Position numbers and translations under genes: made by a program
Source: CAVRQM01 sp963822705
GTDB lineage: Bacteria; Pseudomonadota; Alphaproteobacteria; Acetobacterales; Acetobacteraceae
Assembly (NCBI GenBank): GCA_963822705.1
Contig: CAWGIX010000004.1
Span: 62,001 to 126,000, forward strand
Length of the DNA: 64,000 nt
Reading direction: 5' to 3'
Part shown: positions 53,786-62,095 of the stretch, piece by piece
Layout of the letters: each line of letters begins with the position of its first letter
Numbering within the stretch: the stretch's first letter is position 1
Notes under the pieces: generated by a model
The model's input: only the letters and a program-made list of their open reading frames with translations
Database searches by the model: none
What the model was told of the DNA's origin: nothing

Positions 53786-54633
53786 GTGAGCAGCCCGTGC
53801 TTGCGGCCGAGCGTGCGCAAGAACGTGGTGCCTTGTTCCAGCACTTCGTGGCGGTCGCGCGCCACCGGTCGCCATACAGCCAGCGCGGCGGCGATCTCCG
53901 GGGGGACAGAGACGAAACTTTCCATGACCAGGTCGCCCGCAAACCCGATGCCGGCGAGGGCGGCAAAAGCATCTTCCCAGTCCACCGTGCCGGTGCCGGG
54001 TACGCCGCGGTCGCTTTCGGATACGTGGATATAGGGGGCGTGCCGGCCGGCCAGACCGAAACCGTGCCCGATGCCTTTCTCCTCGATGTTCATGTGATAC
54101 GTATCGAGATGGATCACCACGTTCGGCTCGTCGATGCGCGCCAGCACGCCCAATGCCTGCTGGGCGGTGTTGATCAGGTGGGTTTCGTAGCGGTTGCACG
54201 GTTCGATACCGACCTGCATGCCGTACTCGGCGGCGCGGCGAGCCACCGGTTTCAGGGCGCGGGCGATATTGTCGTATTCCTGCTCCGTTGGCGGCTTTCC
54301 CGAGCGGTAGCCGAGCGCCGAATACGTGACCCCGCCGAAAAAGGTGGAGCCGAGAGCGTGCGCGACGTCCAGCGCCGGCATCAGGAACGCCACCGCGCGA
54401 TCCGGATTGTCTTGGGCCATGCAATCCAGCGGCAGGCACAGGCTGACGGACGGGCTGATGCCGTACTGCGCCAACGCGGATTTGGCATGCGCAACATCAA
54501 CGGTCTCCGGTTTCATCAGCGGAATCTCGATCACCTGCAATCCGTGTTTGGCGGCTTCGGGGAGCGCCAGCTCTGCCGCCTCGCGGGTCCAGCTCGGCGC
54601 CCACAGGCTGAAATGCATTCCCAGTCGAGCCAT
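53782..54633 (-). CDS. Ketose 3-epimerase-like TIM-barrel protein
   Basis: A 283-residue AP_endonuc_2-type sugar isomerase/epimerase. The metal ligands match the tagatose/psicose 3-epimerase order: Glu in VGIEPCNRYETHL, Asp and His in VIHLDTYHMNIEEKG, then YIHVSESDRGVPGTGTVDW, and the last Glu in LVMESFVSV. It should epimerise a free ketose at C3 before phosphorylation. The start ATG is nine bases after the permease. Sequence alone does not fix the exact ketose. Confidence 0.87.
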   Translation of the reverse strand: MARLGMHFSLWAPSWTREAAELALPEAAKHGLQVIEIPLMKPETVDVAHAKSALAQYGISPSVSLCLPLDCMAQDNPDRAVAFLMPALDVAHALGSTFFGGVTYSALGYRSGKPPTEQEYDNIARALKPVARRAAEYGMQVGIEPCNRYETHLINTAQQALGVLARIDEPNVVIHLDTYHMNIEEKGIGHGFGLAGRHAPYIHVSESDRGVPGTGTVDWEDAFAALAGIGFAGDLVMESFVSVPPEIAAALAVWRPVARDRHEVLEQGTTFLRTLGRKHGLLT

Positions 54634-54642
54634 TTTGCTCCC

Positions 54643-55641
54643 CTATGTTCGTTTGCCAAAACCCTGCGCCGCGATAACGGCGATGAGCACCAGTCCCCAG
54701 GTCGCCAGTTTCAGGTAATCGGAGAAGCCGAGCAGGTTGGAGGCCGAGGCGATCACCTGCAGAATGGCCAGCGCCATTATCAGCCCGGCGATCCGCCCGA
54801 AACCGCCGAACGGGTCGACCCCGCCTAGTACGGCCGCGAGAATCGTGATCAGGAGGTAGGATTGCGCATACTCGGCGCTTGCCGAGTTGAAGCGCGCCAA
54901 CATCAGGCATGCCGCGACGAAGCATAGCACCGACGAGGCGACATAGACGCCCACCAGCACGCGGCGGACGTCGACCGCCGAATAGCGCGTCGCCTCGATA
55001 TTGGAGCCGACCATGAACACGCTGATGCCGAACGCGGTGCGGCGCATCAACACCGCGACCGCGACCGCGCTGACCGCCAGCACCAAAAACTGCACCGGGA
55101 CGCCCAGCACCACAGCGTTGCCGGCGTCGGCATAGGACGGCGGCAGGCCGGAAATGATCGTGCCACGGGTGAGAAAGATGCTGATGCCATCGATCAGCGA
55201 CCGCGTGCCGAGAGTGACCAGGATCGGATGCACGCCGGTGTAGGCGACCAGCGCACCAGTCACAAAACCCCAGAGCGTGCAGAGCACCAAGCCCGCGAGC
55301 AAGGCCAGGAGGATCGCGGCGCCCCCGGGCAGACCCGTGGCGACACAGATTTTCATCACCGTGGCCATGAGCAGCGACGCCTGGTTGGCGGTGGCGATAA
55401 TGGCGAGGTTGAGGCCGCCCGAAATCAGCGGGACGACCATTGCCAGCGACAGCAATCCGAGTTCCGGCATCTGGAACATGACCGATTGCAGCGTGCTGAT
55501 GCTAGCGAACCCGGGGACAAGGACGAAAAACGCCAGCACCAGACCCAGCAGCAGCCCGCCCAGCCCGGCCAAGCCCCCGGGCACGCCGGCGCGCAGCCGG
55601 CGGGTGAAACTGTCGAGCCGGATGGCGGCCGCCTCAGCCAT
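54643..55641 (-). CDS. Sugar ABC transporter permease (second subunit)
   Basis: A 332-residue inner-membrane permease in the RbsC superfamily. ELGLLSLAMVVPLISGGLNL replaces the usual GGIDLSVG and AILAAVLGGVDPFGGFGR is the EAA-like loop. Eight to ten hydrophobic helices can be counted. Its start overlaps the stop of the other permease by eight bases. The two form a heterodimeric pore, as in AI-2 and rhamnose transporters. The substrate is unknown. Confidence 0.92.
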   Translation of the reverse strand: MAEAAAIRLDSFTRRLRAGVPGGLAGLGGLLLGLVLAFFVLVPGFASISTLQSVMFQMPELGLLSLAMVVPLISGGLNLAIIATANQASLLMATVMKICVATGLPGGAAILLALLAGLVLCTLWGFVTGALVAYTGVHPILVTLGTRSLIDGISIFLTRGTIISGLPPSYADAGNAVVLGVPVQFLVLAVSAVAVAVLMRRTAFGISVFMVGSNIEATRYSAVDVRRVLVGVYVASSVLCFVAACLMLARFNSASAEYAQSYLLITILAAVLGGVDPFGGFGRIAGLIMALAILQVIASASNLLGFSDYLKLATWGLVLIAVIAAQGFGKRT

Positions 55642-56599
55642 GCGCGGCCGCGCGTCGCGTCGAGAGCACGGTGAACGACGTGGAAATCAGGATCACCAGC
55701 CCGATGACGACCTGGAAAAAATAGGGCGACACGCCGAGCAGGTTCAGCCCGTTTTGCAGCACGGCCAGAAGCACGATGCCGAGCAGCACGCCCCCTACGC
55801 TGCCGCTGCCTCCGCTCAGGCTGGCGCCGCCCAGCACCGCGGCCGAGAGCACGGTGAGTTCGCCGCCGTACAGCGCGTTGGGCACGCTCTCGCCGACCCG
55901 GTGCGCCTGCAGCAAGCCGCCGATCGCCGCCATCAGGCCGAGATAGCCGTAGGCGAGGTAGTGCATGACGCCGATGCGGATGCCGATGCGTCGTGCCGAT
56001 TCGGGGTTGCCGCCCATGGCATAGAGTTGCCGGCCGGCATTGCTGCGTGCCATCAGCAACCAGGTGAGCAGGCTCGCCGCCGCCAGCACGACGATGGGCA
56101 GGGTGACCCGCACCAAGTCTCCGTTCGCGGCGGTCCATTGCGCGAACACGACGCGGCTGCTCCACCAATCGGGCAGGTCGTAGATCGATTTGCCCCCGGT
56201 GATATACATCAGCAGCGCGAAATAGACGCTCATCGTGGCGATGGTGGCGATGATCGAGGTGACGCGCACGAAATGGATCAGCGTCGCATTGACGCAGCCC
56301 AGGGCGACCCCTGCGAGCAATCCGGCGGGCAGGGCCAAGAACGCCGGCGCGTGTTCGTGTGCGGCGAGCCAGGCGGCCAGGTACTGCGCAACGGAGGCGG
56401 TGGCCGCGAACGAGATATCGATGCCGCCCGAGACCAGAACGACGAACAGCCCCATCGCCAGCACGCCCTGCACGGAGTATGTTTCCAGCAGGTCGAAGAG
56501 ATTGCCGAGCGTGAGGAATCCCGGCGCCGCGAGCCCGAGAATGGCGCCCATTGCCAGGATCACCAGCAGCAGCCATGCCTCGTGACCGAGGCTACGCAT
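55634..56599 (-). CDS. Sugar ABC transporter permease (first subunit)
   Basis: A 321-residue RbsC-type permease. VLAMGLFVVLVSGGIDISFA is the conserved first loop, LYAMGGNPESARRIGIRIG the cytoplasmic signature, and ELTVLSAAVLGGASLSGGSG the coupling region. It overlaps the ATPase stop and the next permease start by eight bases each. The frame is intact. It pairs with the second permease. Confidence 0.93.
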   Translation of the reverse strand: MRSLGHEAWLLLVILAMGAILGLAAPGFLTLGNLFDLLETYSVQGVLAMGLFVVLVSGGIDISFAATASVAQYLAAWLAAHEHAPAFLALPAGLLAGVALGCVNATLIHFVRVTSIIATIATMSVYFALLMYITGGKSIYDLPDWWSSRVVFAQWTAANGDLVRVTLPIVVLAAASLLTWLLMARSNAGRQLYAMGGNPESARRIGIRIGVMHYLAYGYLGLMAAIGGLLQAHRVGESVPNALYGGELTVLSAAVLGGASLSGGSGSVGGVLLGIVLLAVLQNGLNLLGVSPYFFQVVIGLVILISTSFTVLSTRRAAAHG

Positions 56600-58088
56600 A
56601 CACCTCCGCCTCCAACGCCCGCTCGTCCACGCGGCCGGGCACCACTTCGGCCATGATGCGGCCCGCGCGCATGTGCAGGACGCGGTCGCAGGTGGCGAAA
56701 AGTTCCGAAATTTCGTCGCTGATCAGCAGAATGCCCACGCCCTGCTCGGCCAGCGCGCGCACGATGTCGTAGATGCCGCGCTTGTTGCCGACATCGACGC
56801 CGACGGTGGGGCTGTCCAGGATCAGCAGGCGCGGCTGCGCGGCCAGCCATTTGCCCAGCACCACGCGCTGCTGGTTGCCGCCGGACAGGGTCTGTACCGG
56901 TCTGTCCAGTCCCGGTATTTTGATACTGAGCCGACGTACCCACTCATCAGCGGCCATGCGCCGCCGAGCCGGACTGATCAAACCCAAAGCGCCCCGCAAG
57001 CGGCGCAAGATTGCCAGGACGAGATTGTCCTCGATGGACTGGCGCAGGTTCAGCCCCAGCCGCAGCCGATCTTCGGAGACATAGGCGATCCCGGCGGCCA
57101 GCGCGTCCTGGTTGCTGCGCAGGCGGACCTCGCGTCCGCGCATCAGAATTGTGCCGGCGTCCGGGCGCGTCATGCCGAACAGGCACAGCGCCAGCTCGGT
57201 CCGTCCGGCGCCCAGCAGGCCGGTCAGGCCCACTACCTCGCCGGCGCGCACCGAAAGATCGACATCGGAAAATTCCGACTTGCGCGACAGACCTCGCACC
57301 TCCAGCAACGGCGGCGCCGACGACATGTCGCGCGCCACCACCGCGTGTTCGATGGTGTGGCCGGTCATGAGTTCGGTAATGCGGCGCTGATCCACCTCGC
57401 TCGCGGCGAACGTGCCGATGCGGCGCCCGTCGCGCATCACCGTCACGCGCTCGGCGATTTCCACCACCTCGTCGAGCCGGTGGCTCACGAACACCACGGC
57501 GATGTTGTCGGCGCGCAGGCGCTGCACGATAGACAGCAGCCGGTTGACCTCGGTGCGCGTCAGCGAGGCGGTCGGCTCGTCCATGAATAGCAGCTTTGCC
57601 TCGCCGACCAGCCCGCGGCAGATCGCCACGATTTGCCGCTCCGCCACCGGCAGCGTTTCGACCCGCGCCGAGAGGGGAAGCGTATGGCCAAGGCGCTCCA
57701 GCGCCGCCTCCGCCACACGGCGCATGGTGCGCAGTCTTGCCGGCCGGGCGAGACCGGACAGCGTGTGCTCGACAGCGATGTTTTCCGCCACGGTCAGGTT
57801 TGGAAACAGCGACAGGTCCTGAAAGATGACCTGGACGCCAAGCGCCTTAGCCCGCGTGGGGGTCAGGGGGAGAACGTTTGCGCCGTCGATCTCGACCGTG
57901 CTGCCGGCGTCCGGAGCGTGCACACCGGCCACGATCTTTATCAGCGTGGATTTGCCGCAGCCGTTCTCCCCCACCAGGCAATGCACTTCTCCGGCGCGCA
58001 CGTCCCAGTCCACACGATCCAGCGCCAGCGCGCCGCCGAAACGTTTGCAGACGGATGCCAGTCGAAGAAGGGAAGGACCCTCACCCAA
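56592..58088 (-). CDS. Sugar ABC transporter ATPase (two-domain RbsA type)
   Basis: A 498-residue protein with two fused nucleotide-binding domains. The first has LVGENGCGKSTLIKIVAG, Walker B AKLLFMDEPTASLTR and VSHRLDEVVEI. The second has the degenerate Walker A GLTGLLGAGRTELALCLFG, typical of RbsA, and LSGGNQQRVVLGKWLA. It energises the heterodimeric permease. The only standard start codon is TTG at 58088, which lies inside the palindromic repeat; no ATG or GTG is available before the first strand (SLLRLASVCKRFGG). Confidence 0.92.
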   Translation of the reverse strand: MGEGPSLLRLASVCKRFGGALALDRVDWDVRAGEVHCLVGENGCGKSTLIKIVAGVHAPDAGSTVEIDGANVLPLTPTRAKALGVQVIFQDLSLFPNLTVAENIAVEHTLSGLARPARLRTMRRVAEAALERLGHTLPLSARVETLPVAERQIVAICRGLVGEAKLLFMDEPTASLTRTEVNRLLSIVQRLRADNIAVVFVSHRLDEVVEIAERVTVMRDGRRIGTFAASEVDQRRITELMTGHTIEHAVVARDMSSAPPLLEVRGLSRKSEFSDVDLSVRAGEVVGLTGLLGAGRTELALCLFGMTRPDAGTILMRGREVRLRSNQDALAAGIAYVSEDRLRLGLNLRQSIEDNLVLAILRRLRGALGLISPARRRMAADEWVRRLSIKIPGLDRPVQTLSGGNQQRVVLGKWLAAQPRLLILDSPTVGVDVGNKRGIYDIVRALAEQGVGILLISDEISELFATCDRVLHMRAGRIMAEVVPGRVDERALEAEVYA

Positions 58089-58151
58089 CCCTCTCCCAGA
58101 GGAAGATCGAGTTCTGCTCCCTCTCCCTTTGGGAGAGGGCCGGGGTGAGGG
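58078..58151. repeat. Full-length CCCTCACCC/CCCTCTCCC palindromic element
   Basis: The left arm CCCTCACCCAACCCTCTCCC and its near-reverse complement enclose about 33 bases with GTTCTGCTC, as in the copy at 15749-15832. The element lies between the binding-protein stop, 19 bases away, and the ATPase frame, which it enters. In transcripts it should fold into a long stem, which could stabilise binding-protein mRNA and lower expression of the membrane genes. Confidence 0.85.
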
Positions 58152-58170
58152 TCCTCGGCACCTCGACGGT

Positions 58171-59169
58171 TCAGAGTCCCATCGCCACCAGCCGGTCGAT
58201 GCTGTCCTTGTTAATTGCTTCCAGCTTCTGCGCCAGAATCTGGCGCTTATCGGGAATTACTTGCACCTTGCCCAGGTCGGGCAGCTCCATCCCATCCTGT
58301 GGCGTCTGGCCTTTCGCCAGCATCGTGCCGACCCGCACGATGGTCTGGCCGGCCAGATTCGGGTTCCAGATATACCCCGCGCGGATCGCGCCGGATTTGA
58401 TGTATTTGGCCCCCTGGCCAGGCGAGAACGGACCGACCACGGCGACGGTCGCTATTTTGCCGCGCTCCTCCACCGCACGCGCCGCCCCGATGGGACCTTG
58501 GGAGCCGAACGCCAGTATGCCGTGCAGGTCCGGGATCGCACGCATCTCATCCAACGAGGTGCGATAGCTGTCATCCAGACTTTCGGCTACCCCGAACCGG
58601 TCGGCCGCCAGCTGCATCTCGGGGTATTTCTGTTTCTGCAGCGCGATCGCGGCATCGGCCCATTTGTTATGCAGCGGCACCGTCAGCGAGCCGACATAGA
58701 CGATATATTTGCCCTTGCCGCCCATCGCTGCGGCGAGCCCTTCCATGTGCTGCTCGCCGAAACCGGCAACACTGGTCAGCTCGATGTCCCAGTCGTTGTC
58801 TTTCTGGTCCGGGCTCTCGTGCGTGATCACCTTGATGCCGGCCGCGTGCGCGCGCTGGAACACCGGCTCCAGCGCCACCGCGTCGTTCGGGACCACGGCG
58901 ATCACGTCCACCTTGCGGGCAATCAAGTCTTCCACGGCCGCGACCTGCTGAGCCGCGTCGGCCTGGGTGGGGCCGACCATCCAGGCGTTCACGTTCTGCT
59001 CGGCGGCGGCTTTCTTGATGCCGACCTCCATGGCGTTGAACCACGGAATGCCGCCGATTTTCACCACAACGGCGATCTGCGGCTGCTTCTGCGCCCAAGC
59101 GGGACGCACCGCGGTCGCGGCGAGGCTGGCGCCCGCTACGGCAAGGGACTGGCGACGGGTGATGAGCAC
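58171..59169 (-). CDS. Sugar-binding protein with Tat-like signal
   Basis: A 332-residue periplasmic binding protein in the RhaS/LsrB-like Peripla_BP_4 group. The N-terminus ITRRQSLAVAGASLAATAVR has a twin-arginine motif and ends at AWA-QKQ, suggesting export by Tat. The mature fold has IAVVVKIGGIPWFNAMEVGI, DVIAVVPNDAVALEPVFQRA and VGPFSPGQGAKYIKSGAIRA. GTG at 59169 has GGAGGAATATT upstream. It precedes the ATPase and permeases and delivers an unknown sugar. Confidence 0.9.
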   Translation of the reverse strand: MLITRRQSLAVAGASLAATAVRPAWAQKQPQIAVVVKIGGIPWFNAMEVGIKKAAAEQNVNAWMVGPTQADAAQQVAAVEDLIARKVDVIAVVPNDAVALEPVFQRAHAAGIKVITHESPDQKDNDWDIELTSVAGFGEQHMEGLAAAMGGKGKYIVYVGSLTVPLHNKWADAAIALQKQKYPEMQLAADRFGVAESLDDSYRTSLDEMRAIPDLHGILAFGSQGPIGAARAVEERGKIATVAVVGPFSPGQGAKYIKSGAIRAGYIWNPNLAGQTIVRVGTMLAKGQTPQDGMELPDLGKVQVIPDKRQILAQKLEAINKDSIDRLVAMGL

Positions 59170-59186
59170 AATATTCCTCCGGTGCG

Positions 59187-60212
59187 TTATTCGGCTGCTT
59201 GTCGTTCGGCGTCGTGCATGACGCGTCGGCTGGACGCCCGGACTTCCAGGGTGCAGCCCAGACGGATGTCCTGCGGGGGCGATTGGTCCCCGCCGATGCG
59301 GGCCATCAGCCTCGCCCAGGCGGTGCGCGCGATTTCCTCGGTCGGCTGGCGCACGGCGGTCAGCGGCGGCGAGACCACGCGCATCCATTCCTCCTGGTCA
59401 AAGCCGACCAGCGCAATGTCGCGGCCCACCTCCAGGTCGTGCGCGTGCAGCGCCTCCAGGGCGCCCATGGTTGCCAGGTTGTTGACCGTGAACAGGGCAT
59501 GCGGCAGCGCCCCCTGCTCCAGTCGCCGCGACAAGTGCTCGCGCATCTCCGCCACCGCCAGACCGGCCTCCAGCACGTCCACCTGGGCAGCGCCTCCGGC
59601 CGCCTCGCGTAATCCGTCGCAACGCTCGGCGACGTTGCCGATGGCGAAACTACTGGCCACCACGAGAATCTTCCGGTGACCCTCCGCCAGCAGGTGCTGG
59701 GCGACTTGCGCGGCCATGGCGCGATTGTCGACCGTGACGGAGTCGATCCCGTGCTCGGTCGGCGCCCGGTCGGCGGCTACCATCGGCACGCCGGCCGCGT
59801 GGGCAATGGTGCCGGCGGCGAAATCGTCGTCGCACGGCACCACGATCAGTCCTGCGGGACGCCAGGTCAGCAGCGCGCGCAGCCGCGCCGCCTCGGTATG
59901 ACAATCGTCCCCGCTGCTGGTGATCAGCAGGTCGTAGCCGGCGGCGCGGGACTCTTCCTCGAGTGTGGCAACCAGGGTGCCGAAAAATGGGTTTGCGATG
60001 TCCGGCACCACCACGCCCGCCACGTTAGAGCGGCGCGAGCGCAGCCGGGCGGCGCTGAGATCGGCGATGTAACCCAGTTCTGCCACTGCCGCGCGCACCC
60101 GCGACACCAGGGCCGGGGCGACGTTGCGGCGCCTGTTGAGCACATTGGAGACGGTCGCGGTGGACACGCCCGCACGATCGGCGACGGTTCGGATGGACGG
60201 CAGCTTGGCCAA
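59187..60212 (-). CDS. LacI family transcriptional regulator
   Basis: A 341-residue LacI/GalR repressor. The helix-turn-helix and hinge are SIRTVADRAGVSTATVSNVL and ADLSAARLRSRRSNVAGVVV. The ligand-binding core has PDIANPFFGTLVATLEEESR, SSGDDCHTEAARLRALL and VGFDQEEWMRVVSPPLTAVR. It is the first gene of the ten-gene minus-strand operon, 17 bases before the binding-protein gene, so it probably autoregulates and controls sugar uptake. TTG at 60212 is the best start. Confidence 0.92.
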   Translation of the reverse strand: MAKLPSIRTVADRAGVSTATVSNVLNRRRNVAPALVSRVRAAVAELGYIADLSAARLRSRRSNVAGVVVPDIANPFFGTLVATLEEESRAAGYDLLITSSGDDCHTEAARLRALLTWRPAGLIVVPCDDDFAAGTIAHAAGVPMVAADRAPTEHGIDSVTVDNRAMAAQVAQHLLAEGHRKILVVASSFAIGNVAERCDGLREAAGGAAQVDVLEAGLAVAEMREHLSRRLEQGALPHALFTVNNLATMGALEALHAHDLEVGRDIALVGFDQEEWMRVVSPPLTAVRQPTEEIARTAWARLMARIGGDQSPPQDIRLGCTLEVRASSRRVMHDAERQAAE

Positions 60213-60247
60213 CCCGCTTCACGCCGTTTGCGGCGCGCTCCCTCCCT

Positions 60248-60255
60248 AAACGTTT
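60248..60255. promoter_or_regulatory. Possible LacI-type operator
   Basis: AAACGTTT is a perfect eight-base palindrome with the central CG common to LacI-family operators. It is 35 bases upstream of the LacI-type regulator start, in the 206-base gap before the hut genes (60213-60418). No other feature is evident in that gap. The match is short and could be chance. Confidence 0.4.
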
Positions 60256-60418
60256 TTTGCATGGGATATGGGGATCGAAGCGGAAGTCAAGGGCGGGCTG
60301 GCGCGGGTCAGCGCGAGGCTCCTCGGTCGCGTCACTGGCCAGCGATCATAAGCGCGATGCGGGCGAGCCGATGACCGGTCTCCCGCAGAGCCATGATGGA
60401 CCCGTTTTTGTGCTATCG

Positions 60419-62095
60419 TTACCGAGCCCGTACCGAAGGCAAACTCAGCCCTTGGTCCCGCGCGCAATCCATCGCCTCCCGATATCCCGCGTCCGCGTGC
60501 CGCATCACTCCGCTCGCGGGATCGTTCCACAGCACCCGCGCCAGGCGCCGAGCCGCCCCCTCGGTGCCGTCGGCCACCACGACCATACCGGCGTGTTGCG
60601 AATATCCCATGCCGACCCCCCCGCCGTGATGCAGCGAGACCCAGGTGGCGCCGCTGGCGCAGTTCAGCAGCGCGTTCAACAACGGCCAGTCGCTGACCGC
60701 GTCCGAGCCGTCCAGCATCGCCTCGGTTTCGCGGTTCGGGCTGGCCACCGAGCCGCTGTCCAGATGGTCGCGGCCGATTACGATGGGTGCCGAGACCTGT
60801 TTTCGTGCGACCATCTCGTTGAAGGCGAGGCCGAGGCGGTGCCGCTGCCCTAGGCCGACCCAGCAAATGCGCGCCGGCAATCCCTGAAACTTGATCTTCT
60901 CCCGTGCCATGTCGAGCCAGTGGTGCAAGTGCGGATCGTCCGGTATCAGCTCTTTCACGCGCGCATCGGTGGCAAAAATGTCGGCGGGGTCGCCCGACAG
61001 TGCCGCCCAGCGGAACGGGCCGATACCGCGGCAGAACAGCGGACGGATGTAGGCCGGCACGAAGCCCGGAAAGGCGAATGCGTCGGCCAGACCCTCGTCT
61101 TTTGCGACCTGCCGGATATTGTTGCCATAGTCCAGCGTGGGCACGCCCAGGCGGTGCAATGCGAGCATCGCCTCGACCTGCGTTCGCATCGATTTGCGCG
61201 CGGCCGCCTCCACGCTCGCGGGATCACGTTCTTGCCGCTCCGCCCAGGCATCGAGCGTCCAGCCGGCCGGCAAATATCCGTGCCGCGGATCATGCGCAGA
61301 CGTCTGGTCGGTGACCACGTCGGGCCGTACCCCCCGGCGCACCAGTTCCGGATAAACTTCGGCCGCATTGCCGAGCAGCCCCACCGAGAGCGTTTTCCCC
61401 TCTGCGCAAGCTTCGCGCACCCAGCGCAACGCTTCGTCCGGATCGGACGTGTGGCGATCCAGATAGCCGGTGCGCAGCCGCATATCGATACGGCTCGGCT
61501 GGCATTCCACTGCCAGCATGCAGGCGCCCGCCATGGTGGCCGCGAGCGGCTGCGCACCGCCCATGCCGCCCAGACCCGCCGTCAGAATCCATCTTCCGCG
61601 CAGCGAGCCGCCATAGTGCCGCCGGCCCACTTCGACAAACGTTTCGTAAGTGCCCTGAACGATGCCCTGGCTGCCGATATAAATCCACGAGCCCGCGGTC
61701 ATCTGCCCGTACATCATGAGGCCGCGCCGATCGAGTTCGAAAAAATGCTCCCAGGTGGCCCAGTGCGGCACCAGATTGCTATTGGCGATCAGCACCCGCG
61801 GCGCGTCTTCGTGGGTGCGAAAAATGCCGACCGGCTTGCCGGACTGGATCAGCAGCGTCTCGTCCGGCGCCAGCCGGCGCAGGCAGGCGATGATGCGGTC
61901 GAACGCCTCCCAGTTGCGCGCGGCGCGGCCGATGCCGCCATACACGACGAGCGCCTCGGGCTTTTCCGCCACCTCCGGGTCAAGGTTGTTCATGAGCATG
62001 CGCAGTGCGGCTTCCGCACCCCAGGTGCGGCAACTCATTTTTGGCCCGCGCGGCGCAGAGATGTGGCGAGCATTGTCGAGGCGGGGATCGGCCAT
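60419..62095 (-). CDS. hutU: Urocanate hydratase
   Basis: A 558-residue urocanase, the second enzyme of histidine degradation, converting urocanate to imidazolonepropionate with tightly bound NAD+. The blocks LMMYGQMTAGSWIYIGSQGI, GLGGMGGAQPLAATMAGA, PDVVTDQTSAHDPRHGYLP and SLHHGGGVGMGYSQHAGMVV are highly diagnostic. The start ATG shares one base with the hutI stop (TGATG), so the two are coupled. The frame is intact. Confidence 0.97.
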   Translation of the reverse strand: MADPRLDNARHISAPRGPKMSCRTWGAEAALRMLMNNLDPEVAEKPEALVVYGGIGRAARNWEAFDRIIACLRRLAPDETLLIQSGKPVGIFRTHEDAPRVLIANSNLVPHWATWEHFFELDRRGLMMYGQMTAGSWIYIGSQGIVQGTYETFVEVGRRHYGGSLRGRWILTAGLGGMGGAQPLAATMAGACMLAVECQPSRIDMRLRTGYLDRHTSDPDEALRWVREACAEGKTLSVGLLGNAAEVYPELVRRGVRPDVVTDQTSAHDPRHGYLPAGWTLDAWAERQERDPASVEAAARKSMRTQVEAMLALHRLGVPTLDYGNNIRQVAKDEGLADAFAFPGFVPAYIRPLFCRGIGPFRWAALSGDPADIFATDARVKELIPDDPHLHHWLDMAREKIKFQGLPARICWVGLGQRHRLGLAFNEMVARKQVSAPIVIGRDHLDSGSVASPNRETEAMLDGSDAVSDWPLLNALLNCASGATWVSLHHGGGVGMGYSQHAGMVVVADGTEGAARRLARVLWNDPASGVMRHADAGYREAMDCARDQGLSLPSVRAR

